DNA of 6,406 nucleotides from Belnapia sp. (GCA_028291445.1 JAQGIA010000442.1:1-6406), one strand, 5' to 3'; counted from the stretch's first letter, positions 1 through 5,958 are shown. Notes: generated from the sequence alone by a model not told the origin. Made by a program: numbers and translations.

Positions 1-1
1 C

Positions 2-702
2 GACGCGCAGTTTCTGGGGGCGCCTTGGTATGGCTCGCGGCAGATGGCGCGGCACCTGCGGCGGGAAGGCACCGTGGTCGGACGTAAGCGGATCCGGCGA
101 CCGATGGCCAAGATGGGTCTGATACCGATCTACCAGCGGCCGCGGACGACGGTGCCGATCCCGGGCACCGGGTCTTCCCCTACCTGCTGCGGGACCTTGT
201 AGTCGATCGGCCCAACCAGGTCTGGTGCACGGACATCACCTACCTGCCGATGCGGCGCGGTTTCCTCTATCTGGTCGCGGTGATGGACTGGGTGACGCGG
301 AGAGTGCTGAGCTGGCGGGTGTCGAACACCATGGACGTGGAGTTCTGTATCAAGGCTTTGGAGGAGGCTCTGGCCCGGTTCAGGCGGCCGGAGATCTTCA
401 ACAGCGACCAGGGCGGCCAGTTCGCTTCGCCGCGCTTCACCGGGGTGCTGCAACAGGCCGGGGTGCGCATCTCGATGGACGGCCGTGGCCGGTGGATGGA
501 TAATGTCTTCATCGAGCGGCTGTGGTGCAGCCTGAAGTACGAGTGCATCTACCTCCATGCCTTCGAGACCGGCTCGGAACTGCGGGCCGGGCTGACGAAG
601 TGGATCAGCTACTACAACACCGGACGCCCACATAGCGCGCTGGCGGGGCAGACCCCCGACGAGGCCTATAGGGCGAGCGAGACGGACAAACTGGCGGCCT
701 GA
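2..702 (+). pseudogene. IS3-family transposase orfB (rve/DDE integrase core), 5'-partial and frameshifted
   Basis: This encodes the catalytic half of an IS3-family transposase, which cuts and joins DNA ends during transposition. From base 2, frame 2 reads the typical pre-catalytic segment (FLGAPWYGSRQMARHLRREG, then MAKMGL.PIYQ.PRT) and hits a TAG at 200-202. From 166, frame 1 continues the same protein (HRVFPYLLRDL, PNQVWCTDITYLPMRRGFLYLV) to the TGA at 700-702. One missing C near 157-158 explains the change: restoring it gives the usual PHPGHR. The DD(35)E triad is intact: Asp at 232-234 (WCTDIT), Asp at 406-408 (NSDQGG) and Glu at 514-516 (FIERLW), with 35 residues between the last two. 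The C-terminal YYNTGRPHSALAGQTPDEAY block is standard. The element is probably inactive because of the frameshift. Family assignment is secure; the exact IS name is not determinable here. Confidence 0.9.
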
Positions 703-734
703 CGACAACCAGGACCGAGCTTATCCAGGCCGTC

Positions 735-763
735 AAACTGTCCGACGGTGGGGGACCACTTCA
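735..763. repeat. Probable right terminal inverted repeat of the IS3-family element
   Basis: These bases lie between the transposase stop codon and the point where IS701-type coding resumes. They contain GACGGTGGGGGACCACTTCA and end in CA. Read on the other strand, the end starts with TG followed by a C-rich run, as in many IS3-family termini. The matching left repeat is outside the window, so the pairing cannot be tested here. The inner limit is approximate. Confidence 0.6.
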
Positions 764-1781
764 AGGCATCCTGTGGTGTCGGCCGGCAGTACACCGGCTC
801 CGCGGGCAGGATCGCCAACTGCCAGATCGGGGTCTTCGCGGCCTATGCGTCGCGGCACGGCACGCCTTCATCGACCGCGCCCTCTACCTGCCGAAAGCCT
901 GGACCGACGACCCGGCCCGTCTGGCGGCGGCGCATGTGCCGATCGAGATGGGCTTCGCCACCAAGCCGCGTCTGGCCGGGCGCATGATCGAGCGGGCCGT
1001 CGCGGCTGGAGTGCCATTTGCCTGGGTGGCGGCCGGCAGCGTCTACGGGGTAGGTGAGATCGAGCTGGCACTACGCCGGGCGGGCAAGGGCTATGTGCTC
1101 GGCGTCAACGTCACGCATGGCTTCACCGCCTGGGTCGGCAAGCCAGAGGCCGCCGGCACGGCCGAAGCGGTCGCGCAGGGCCTTGCACCCTGCGTCTGGC
1201 AGCGCCTGTCGGCGGGCGAGGGCACGAAGGGAGCGCGGCTCCATGACTGGGCCCCTCTCGAACTGGCCGACCTGGATGCAGACGAGTACCGGGGGGGGCG
1301 CAACCGGGACCTGGACCCGTGGCCTGCTCGTCCGGCGCAGTCCCGTTGACGGCAGCTGCGCCTACTTCACCACCTGGTGCCCAGCCGGGACCGCCATCGA
1401 GAGGCTGGTCGCGGTCGAGGGGCAGCGCTGGACCATCGAGGACGCGTTCGAGACCGCGAAGAACGAACTCGGCCTCGACCACAACGAGAGCCGTTCGTGG
1501 CACGGCTGGCACCGCCACGTCTCGCTCGTCATGTTGGCTTTCGCCATGCTGGCGGCCATCCGTTACCAGGCCAACGCGCCGCCGCCCCAAGAAACGCTGG
1601 TCCAGTTGACGCGGATGCACCGGATCTTATCCGCTGGTCGGTCCAGGAGATCCGTCGCATCGCAATCCACCTCGAACAACGACGCATCGAGCCAGCCCAC
1701 GTCATCGCCTGGTCGCTCTGGCGACGCGCGCACCAAGCCGCTGCTCGTCGCTCGTACCTGAAGCGGAAAATGCAGCTGTAA
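764..1781 (+). pseudogene. IS701-family transposase remnant (DDE superfamily endonuclease), three frameshifts
   Basis: The protein can be followed through four frame segments. About 764-860 (frame 1) gives [30 protein letters not shown]. About 861-1295 (frame 3) gives [18 protein letters not shown], then [38 protein letters not shown] and WQRLSAGEGTKG. About 1300-1610 (frame 1) gives TRGLLVRRSPVDGSCAYF and the RWTIEDAFETAKNELGLD block that carries the conserved Glu. About 1611-1781 (frame 3) gives LIRWSVQEIRRIAI and AWSLWRRAHQAAARR. The breaks are best explained by a lost C near 861, an extra G in the G8 run at 1291-1298, and a lost base near 1609-1616. The family motif xxDSVYG reads AAGSVYG here, with Gly at 1035-1037 in place of a catalytic Asp. 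The N-terminus, including the DDTGF-like Asp motif, was cut off by the IS3 insertion. The gene is clearly dead. Confidence 0.88.
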
Positions 1782-1783
1782 TG
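764..1783 (+). mobile_element. IS701-family insertion sequence, 3' part, interrupted by the IS3 element
   Basis: This is the remaining 3' part of an IS701-family element, almost entirely transposase coding sequence. Its right end appears to be ...GCAGCTGTAATG at 1783, directly followed by CTAG. IS701-family elements are known to insert at YTAR and duplicate those four bases, so CTAG at 1784-1787 is a plausible target duplication. The transposase stop codon (TAA, 1779-1781) would then lie within the terminal repeat. The left part of the element, with the first catalytic Asp, should be on the far side of the IS3 insertion, outside the window. Confidence 0.75.
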
Positions 1784-1787
1784 CTAG
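1784..1787. repeat. CTAG, likely target-site duplication of the IS701-family element
   Basis: CTAG matches the YTAR target known for IS701-family insertions and directly follows the inferred right end of that element. It also contains the TAG stop codon of the minus-strand deacetylase gene (1784-1786). The partner copy would lie beyond the left edge of the window, so the duplication itself is unseen. Confidence 0.5.
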
Positions 1788-2662
1788 GCCCGCGACTGGC
1801 CGCGATACCATTCCAGCAGTTGCACGCCGTTCCAGTGCAGCACGCCGGCATGTTTGGCCACATGGTCGTAGAAAGCTTCGAGGTATTTGATCCGGTGCGG
1901 CTGGCCTGAGATATAGGGGTGGATGGCGATGGACATGATCTTCGCCCGCTCCGCCCCTTCCTTATACAGCCGGTCGAACTGGTCGATGGCGCGCTTCAGC
2001 AGGTAGTCGCTCTCATGGTGCTGGACCAGCATCATCGGGATGTCGTTCAGCTCCACCGTATAGGGCAGCGTGACCAGCGGACCCTTCCCGGTGTGGATGG
2101 TGGTCGGCTCGTCGTCGTAGACCCAGTCGCCGATGTACTGCACGCCGGCTTCGGCCAGATGCTCGGGCGTCTCCAGCGTCTGGGTCAGGCCGGGTCCGAG
2201 CCAGCCGACCGGGCGCTTGCCGGTGAAGCGCTCGATCTCGTCCATCGAACGGGCGATCATCGCCGCCTGGTCGGGCTCCTTGAGGATCGGGCCCTGTTCC
2301 CAGCTATGGCCCATGAACTCCCAGCCGGCGTCGCGCGCCTGCTGCGCCACCCGTTCGTAATCCTGGCAGACCCTTGCGTTGATCGAGAGGGTGGGGGCGA
2401 TGCCGAGCTTCTCGTACAGCTTGAAGAAGCGCCAGACGCCGACCCGCATGCCGTACTCGTGCCAGGACCAGTTCGGCACGTCGGGCAGCAGCACCTGGCC
2501 GGTCGGCGCCGGCAATACCTGCCGGGCCATCGGCTTCGCGATGTCCCAGACCTCCAGGTTGACGATGCTCCAGACCACGATGCGCGCGCCGCCCGGCAGC
2601 ACCAGGGGCGGGCGATCGACGATGGCGGAATAGGGGATGCGGTCGCGCGGCTCCATGCTCAT
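1784..2662 (-). CDS. PuuE-like polysaccharide deacetylase family protein (NodB/CE4 fold)
   Basis: This 292-residue protein belongs to the carbohydrate-esterase-4-like family that includes PuuE-type allantoinases and bacterial peptidoglycan/chitin deacetylases, metal enzymes that cleave amide bonds. Visible blocks are RIVVWSIVNLEVWD (27-40), PNWSWHEYGMRVGVWRFF (63-80), GWEFMGHSWEQGP (113-125), GWLGPGLTQTLET (153-165), YIGDWVYDDEP (176-186), a PYTVELND segment (200-207) and IAIHPYISGQPHR (246-257). His119 and His248 are candidate metal or catalytic residues. The classical NodB TFDD motif is absent, replaced by a segment with Glu37, as in PuuE-like members, so sugar deacetylation should not be assumed. 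No signal peptide is seen, so the protein is probably cytoplasmic. The start at 2662 follows GAGGA at 2670-2674 with 7-nt spacing; a second ATG lies two codons in. The length is normal for the family and the C-terminus looks complete although an IS lies against its stop codon. The true substrate is unknown. Confidence 0.88.
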   Translation of the reverse strand: MSMEPRDRIPYSAIVDRPPLVLPGGARIVVWSIVNLEVWDIAKPMARQVLPAPTGQVLLPDVPNWSWHEYGMRVGVWRFFKLYEKLGIAPTLSINARVCQDYERVAQQARDAGWEFMGHSWEQGPILKEPDQAAMIARSMDEIERFTGKRPVGWLGPGLTQTLETPEHLAEAGVQYIGDWVYDDEPTTIHTGKGPLVTLPYTVELNDIPMMLVQHHESDYLLKRAIDQFDRLYKEGAERAKIMSIAIHPYISGQPHRIKYLEAFYDHVAKHAGVLHWNGVQLLEWYRGQSRA

Positions 2663-2669
2663 CGGCTTT

Positions 2670-2674
2670 TCCTC
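2670..2674 (-). promoter_or_regulatory. Ribosome binding site of the deacetylase gene, overlapping the upstream stop codon
   Basis: On the minus strand the sequence reads TGAGGAAAAGCCG and then ATG. The TGA stop of the solute-binding protein gene (2675-2673) shares its G and A with the GAGGA Shine-Dalgarno sequence. Spacing to the ATG at 2662 is 7 nt. This supports one mRNA and translational coupling of the two genes. Confidence 0.75.
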
Positions 2675-4259
2675 ACGCCCCGGATTTCTTCACGCCCCAG
2701 AACAGGCTTTGTCCGGTTGGAATATCGGTGATGTTGCGGCGATGCGCCATGACCCGGGCGTATTCGCCGAGCGGAATATAGGGCACGTCCTGCATCGCCT
2801 GGCGCTGGATGTCGCGCGCCAGCCCCTGTTGCGTGGCGAGGTCGGGAGCCGCCATCCAGTCCCGCCGTAGCGCTTCCAGCCGCGGGCTGTCCGGCCAGCC
2901 GAACCAGGCGCCCGGCCCATTCGCCCGCAGCGCGAGATGGGAGACCGGATCGAGCACGCTGGCGCCGCTGACTCCGGTGACGAAGATGCTCCAGCCGCCC
3001 TTGTCCACCGGCTCGCGGCTGCCGCGCCGCTGGGTGACGGTGCCCCAATCGGCCGCCACCACATCCACCGTCATGCCGACCTTGCGGAGCATGTCGGCCG
3101 AGACCTCGGCCAAGGCACGGAGCGTCGGGTAGTCGTTGGCCTGCAGCACCACCACCTTCTCGCCGCGGTAGCCGGCCGCCGCCAGCGCGCGCTTCACCGC
3201 CTCGGGGTCGCGCCTGCCGCGCAGCGGTTCCAGCCCCGCGTCGCTGGCCATGGGGGTGCCGGACAGGAAGGTGCCGATCCCGTCGTTCCAGGTGCTGCGG
3301 TCCTCGCCGTAGCCGGCGGTCATGAAATCGCTCTGCTCCACGGCGCCAAGCAGGGCGCGGCGGATGCCCGGATTGTCGAATGGCGGGTGCAGGTGGTTGA
3401 AGCGCAGCACGCAGATGCTGCGGTCGTCGACCGCGGTCACCACCACGTCGCGGCTGCGCTTCAGCAGCGGGATGCTGTCGATGCCGGCGGCTTCCAGCCA
3501 ATCCACCTCACCGCGTTGCAGCGCCGCGGCGGCGGTGGAGGTATCGGGGATGATGTTCCACTCCATCCGGTCGAAATGCACCAGCTTCGGCCCGGCGGTG
3601 CGGCTGGCCTGGCCCTCGCGCGGGCGGTAGCCGTCGAATTTGGCATAGACCAGGCGGGCGCCGGAAAGCCGTTCCTCCGGCACGAAGCGCCAGGGGCCGC
3701 TGCCGATCATCTCGGAGAGGCCGCGCGGCGCGTCCTGCGTCGCCAGCCGTTCCGGCATCATCGCCGGCATCGGCGCGGTGACCTTGCCCAGGGCGCGGGA
3801 CAGCAGCGGGAAGGGCCGCTTCAGCCGGAAGACGATGGTGCGGTCGTCGGGCGCGCTCAATTCGTCGGTCGCGGCCATCAGGTCGGCGCCGAAATTGTCC
3901 CGGCTGGCCCAGCGGCGGATGGAGGCGACGCAGTCCCGCGCCCGCACCTTCTCGCCGTCGTGGAAGACCAGGCCCTCCCGCAGGGTCAGGGTCCAGCGGC
4001 GGCCCTCGTCCTCGATCACATGACCGGCCGCCATCTGCGGCTGGACGTCATAACCCGCGTCGGTGGCATAGAGCGTGTCGAAGATGGCGTAGCCATGCAC
4101 CGAGGTGATGGTCGCGGTGGTGACGATGGGGTCGAGCACGGCGACATCGGCCTGGGGCACGAAGCGCAGCACCCGGGACCCCTGGGCGGCGGCGAGGCCA
4201 GGCGCGGCCAAGGGGGCCACAAGCAGCGCGCGGCGGGAGACGCGGGCGGGCGGGGTCAT
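2673..4259 (-). CDS. ABC transporter substrate-binding protein, family 5 (peptide/DppA-OppA type)
   Basis: This 528-residue periplasmic binding protein would capture a peptide, amino-amide or similar solute for an ABC importer. The N-terminus has a twin-arginine-like leader (SRRALLVAPL at 8-17, Ala-rich h-region, likely cleavage near AAA-Q at 25/26), suggesting export, possibly by Tat. The mature part shows the SBP_bac_5 pattern: VLDPIVTTATITSVHGYAIFDTLY, then WTLTLREGLVFHDGEKVRARDCVASIRRW, TIVFRLKRPFPLL, GSGPWRF, ALQRGEVDW, LRFNHLHPPFDNPGIRRAL, and a C-terminal DVPYIPLGEY. The start at 4259 is chosen because it gives the leader and has a strong GGAGAGGGAA just upstream; the frame stays open 56 codons further to 4427 but that extension is Arg/Pro-rich and lies in the divergent promoter region. 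The gene is first of a two-gene unit with the deacetylase, 10 bp apart. No permease or ATPase genes are next to it. The ligand cannot be read from sequence. Confidence 0.93.
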   Translation of the reverse strand: MTPPARVSRRALLVAPLAAPGLAAAQGSRVLRFVPQADVAVLDPIVTTATITSVHGYAIFDTLYATDAGYDVQPQMAAGHVIEDEGRRWTLTLREGLVFHDGEKVRARDCVASIRRWASRDNFGADLMAATDELSAPDDRTIVFRLKRPFPLLSRALGKVTAPMPAMMPERLATQDAPRGLSEMIGSGPWRFVPEERLSGARLVYAKFDGYRPREGQASRTAGPKLVHFDRMEWNIIPDTSTAAAALQRGEVDWLEAAGIDSIPLLKRSRDVVVTAVDDRSICVLRFNHLHPPFDNPGIRRALLGAVEQSDFMTAGYGEDRSTWNDGIGTFLSGTPMASDAGLEPLRGRRDPEAVKRALAAAGYRGEKVVVLQANDYPTLRALAEVSADMLRKVGMTVDVVAADWGTVTQRRGSREPVDKGGWSIFVTGVSGASVLDPVSHLALRANGPGAWFGWPDSPRLEALRRDWMAAPDLATQQGLARDIQRQAMQDVPYIPLGEYARVMAHRRNITDIPTGQSLFWGVKKSGA

Positions 4260-4264
4260 CGGGC

Positions 4265-4274
4265 TTCCCTCTCC
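4265..4274 (-). promoter_or_regulatory. Ribosome binding site of the solute-binding protein gene
   Basis: On the minus strand GGAGAGGGAA lies 5 nt before the ATG at 4259. Two overlapping purine-rich Shine-Dalgarno cores (GGAG and AGGGA) make this a strong site. It decides the start at 4259 over in-frame upstream codons. Confidence 0.75.
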
Positions 4275-4320
4275 AGGATGGCGGCTGCGGCGGACATCGA
4301 CCGCCGCGCCATGGGGCGGC

Positions 4321-4340
4321 GGCTTGGAGGCTAGCAAGCC
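4321..4340. promoter_or_regulatory. Inverted repeat GGCTTG-N8-CAAGCC, candidate operator
   Basis: GGCTTG at 4321-4326 and CAAGCC at 4335-4340 are perfect inverted copies separated by 8 bases. The dyad lies roughly in the middle of the divergent intergenic region, about 60 bp from one start and 115 bp from the other. Size and position suit a dimeric regulator, but no regulator gene is adjacent in the window, and short dyads occur by chance in GC-rich DNA. Confidence 0.35.
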
Positions 4341-4441
4341 TTGCGCCACTCTGGGGCTTTCAATGGCCCGCCGGTCCCTTTCCTTCGCCGCCAATGGCGA
4401 CGAACGTCCGGGGCAGGATACCGGCATCGGCCCTTCGGCCC

Positions 4442-4446
4442 GGAGA
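4442..4446 (+). promoter_or_regulatory. Ribosome binding site of the D-aminoacylase gene
   Basis: GGAGA stands 7 nt before the ATG at 4454. It fixes the start there rather than at the in-frame ATG at 4394, whose 20 extra residues do not resemble the family and have no good Shine-Dalgarno sequence. Confidence 0.7.
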
Positions 4447-4453
4447 CACGACC

Positions 4454-5905
4454 ATGGCCCTGCGCTGCGACCTCATCATCCGCGATGCCACGCTGGTCGA
4501 CGGCAGCGGCGGCCCGCGTCGCCGGGGCGACCTCGGCGTCACCGGCGACCGGATCGTGGCGCTGGGCGACCTCGGCGGCGCCAGCGCGGACCGGGAGGTG
4601 CTGGCGGCGGGCCGCGTGCTGGCCCCGGGCTTCATCGATGCCCATACCCATGACGACCAGATGGTGCTCTGCGGCCCGCAATGCATGCTCTGCAAGACCT
4701 CCCAGGGGGTGACCAGCGTGGTGGTCGGCAACTGCGGGATCAGCCTGTCGCCGGTGCCGATGGCGACCCGGCCACCGGCGCCGCTCGATCAGGTCTGCGC
4801 CCCGGAATGGTGGATCTTCGACAGTTTTGCGAGCTATGCCGAGCGGCTGGCGCGGGAGCCAGCGGCGGTGAACACCCTGGCGCTGATCGGGCACATGTCG
4901 CTGCGGGTGGGGGCGATGGGGGCCGACCTCGCAAGGCCGGCGACCGACCGGGAGGCGGCGGCGATGCGCCGTCAGTTGGCCCAGGCGCTGGCCGAGGGTG
5001 CCGCCGGCTTCTCCACCGGGCTGTTCTATGCGCCCAGCAGGCAGGCGCCGACCGATGAGGTGGTCGCGGTGGCGGAAGCGCTGCGGGACGCGAAGGGCCT
5101 CTATGTCACCCATATGCGGGACGAGGCGAATGGGGTGCTGGACAGCATCCAGGAAACCTTGGGCATCGGCGCCGCGGTCGGCGTGCCCGTCGTCATCAGC
5201 CACCACAACTGCGCCATGCCGGAGAACCACGGCCGGTCGCGCGAGACCCTGCCGATGATCGAGGCGGCGGCGGCGCGGCAGGCGGTGGCCTTCGATGTCT
5301 ATCCCTATGCCGCGGCCTCCACCTCGCTCGCCTCGCGCCAGCCGCGCGCGGACGTGCCGGTGCAGATCACCACCTCCCTCCCCCATCCCGAGATGGCCGG
5401 GCGGATGCTGGCGGATGTGGCGGCGGACTGGGGCGTGACGCTGGAGGCGGCGGTGGCGCGGCTGCTGCCGGCGGGCGGCATCTTCCACAACATGGCCGAG
5501 GAGGATGTGCAGCGGATCATGGCGCATCCGCTGGCGATGATCGGCAGCGACGGCGGGCCGCTGGCGAAGCAGCCGCATCCGCGCCTCTGGGGCACCTTCC
5601 CCCGGGTGCTGGGACATTACGGCCGGGACCTCGGCCTGTTCAGCCTGGAGGCGGCGGTCCACAAGATGACCGGCCGGCCGGCGGCGGTCTTCGGGCTGGC
5701 GGATCGTGGGGCGCTGCGGCCCGGGGCCTTCGCCGACCTGGTGCTGTTCGATGCAGCCACGGTCCGCGACCGCGCCACCTTCGCCGATCCGCGCCAGACG
5801 GCGGCGGGCATCCACGAGGTCTGGGTCAACGGGCAGACCGCCTATACCCCGGACGGCGGGGCGACCGAGGCACGCTCCGGCCGGCTGCTGCGCCGGGTGG
5901 CGTGA
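4454..5905 (+). CDS. N-acyl-D-amino-acid deacylase (D-aminoacylase, amidohydrolase superfamily)
   Basis: This 483-residue enzyme is expected to hydrolyse N-acyl-D-amino acids to a carboxylate and a free D-amino acid in the cytoplasm. The N-terminal beta-sandwich part (DLIIRDATLVDGSGGP, GDRIVALGDL) leads into GFIDAHTHDD with His64 and His66. Next come Cys94 (GNCGIS), His220 (LYVTHMRDE), His250 (VVISHH) and Asp366 (MIGSDGG). The last four fall at the same residue numbers, or within two, as Cys96, His220, His250 and Asp366 of the Alcaligenes faecalis enzyme, where they bind zinc or act as the catalytic base. Tyr283 (DVYPYAA) and Ser289 are also present. The C-terminus has the usual RGALRPGAFADLVLFD and EVWVNGQ motifs. 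The length is normal. Odd point: residue 252, usually Lys in the family's SHHK motif, is Asn, so substrate preference may differ. The gene is transcribed divergently from the binding-protein unit, which suggests joint use of an imported amide. Related ring amidohydrolases (hydantoinase-like) are a less likely alternative. Confidence 0.92.
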   Translation: MALRCDLIIRDATLVDGSGGPRRRGDLGVTGDRIVALGDLGGASADREVLAAGRVLAPGFIDAHTHDDQMVLCGPQCMLCKTSQGVTSVVVGNCGISLSPVPMATRPPAPLDQVCAPEWWIFDSFASYAERLAREPAAVNTLALIGHMSLRVGAMGADLARPATDREAAAMRRQLAQALAEGAAGFSTGLFYAPSRQAPTDEVVAVAEALRDAKGLYVTHMRDEANGVLDSIQETLGIGAAVGVPVVISHHNCAMPENHGRSRETLPMIEAAAARQAVAFDVYPYAAASTSLASRQPRADVPVQITTSLPHPEMAGRMLADVAADWGVTLEAAVARLLPAGGIFHNMAEEDVQRIMAHPLAMIGSDGGPLAKQPHPRLWGTFPRVLGHYGRDLGLFSLEAAVHKMTGRPAAVFGLADRGALRPGAFADLVLFDAATVRDRATFADPRQTAAGIHEVWVNGQTAYTPDGGATEARSGRLLRRVA

Positions 5906-5912
5906 GGCGGCA

Positions 5913-5924
5913 GGGTTGCAACCC
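5913..5924. repeat. 12-bp perfect palindrome GGGTTGCAACCC
   Basis: GGGTTGCAACCC lies in the 65-bp gap between the D-aminoacylase stop codon and the reductase gene, 8 bp after the stop. With no loop bases and no following T-run it does not look like an intrinsic terminator; a binding site for a dimeric protein is possible. Its function is unknown. Confidence 0.4.
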
Positions 5925-5958
5925 ATGCCGGGGGCTCGCAGGATCGCCCGAACCGATC

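Larger units (their letters stand above)
1..763 (+). mobile_element. IS3-family insertion sequence, right-hand part
   Basis: The stretch consists of most of an orfB-type DDE transposase followed by about 60 bp of non-coding DNA ending in a likely right terminal repeat (...GGGGGACCACTTCA, ending at 763). Read inward from the end, this starts TGAAGTGGTCCCCC; a TG...CA boundary is normal for the IS3 family. The left end and orfA lie outside the window. The IS701-type reading frame resumes immediately after 763, which shows that this element was inserted into an older IS701-family copy. The right boundary is inferred from where homology to the second element begins and could be off by a few bases. 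Confidence 0.8.
4260..4453. promoter_or_regulatory. Divergent intergenic region with promoters for both transcription units
   Basis: These 194 bp separate the minus-strand binding-protein/deacetylase unit from the plus-strand D-aminoacylase gene, so both promoters should lie here. I see no convincing sigma-70 -35/-10 pair by eye, which is common in very GC-rich DNA. The region contains the dyad at 4321-4340 and the two ribosome binding sites at its ends. A shared regulator acting on both directions is plausible but unproven. Confidence 0.55.

Noticed and set aside
150..200. Programmed -1 frameshifting of the IS3 element as an explanation for the frame change
   Set aside because: In the IS3 family that event joins orfA to orfB before the catalytic domain. 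Here the break is inside orfB, has no slippery heptamer, and is cleanly explained by one missing C.
1919..2731. A 270-codon open frame on the plus strand opposite the deacetylase gene
   Set aside because: There is no recognisable protein family, and it lies antisense to a conserved full-length enzyme and runs across its start region.
2937..4334. A 465-codon open frame on the plus strand opposite the solute-binding protein gene
   Set aside because: The translation is rich in His, Gly, Ala and Arg with no family motif; the minus strand carries a complete binding protein with leader and ribosome binding site. It is a GC-bias shadow.
4260..4427. Upstream extension of the solute-binding protein start to 4427
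   Set aside because: The extra 56 residues are Arg/Pro-rich, bury the twin-arginine leader internally and occupy the divergent promoter region. The ATG at 4259 has a strong Shine-Dalgarno sequence.
4394..4453. Upstream start of the D-aminoacylase at 4394
   Set aside because: The 20 extra residues do not match the family N-terminus, while the ATG at 4454 has GGAGA 7 nt upstream and directly begins the usual DLIIRDATLVDG segment.
4331..5926. A 531-codon open frame on the minus strand opposite the D-aminoacylase
   Set aside because: Its translation is low-complexity Arg/His/Gly/Pro-rich with no recognisable motif, while the plus strand encodes an intact enzyme with all catalytic residues. Long antisense frames are expected in DNA this GC-rich.
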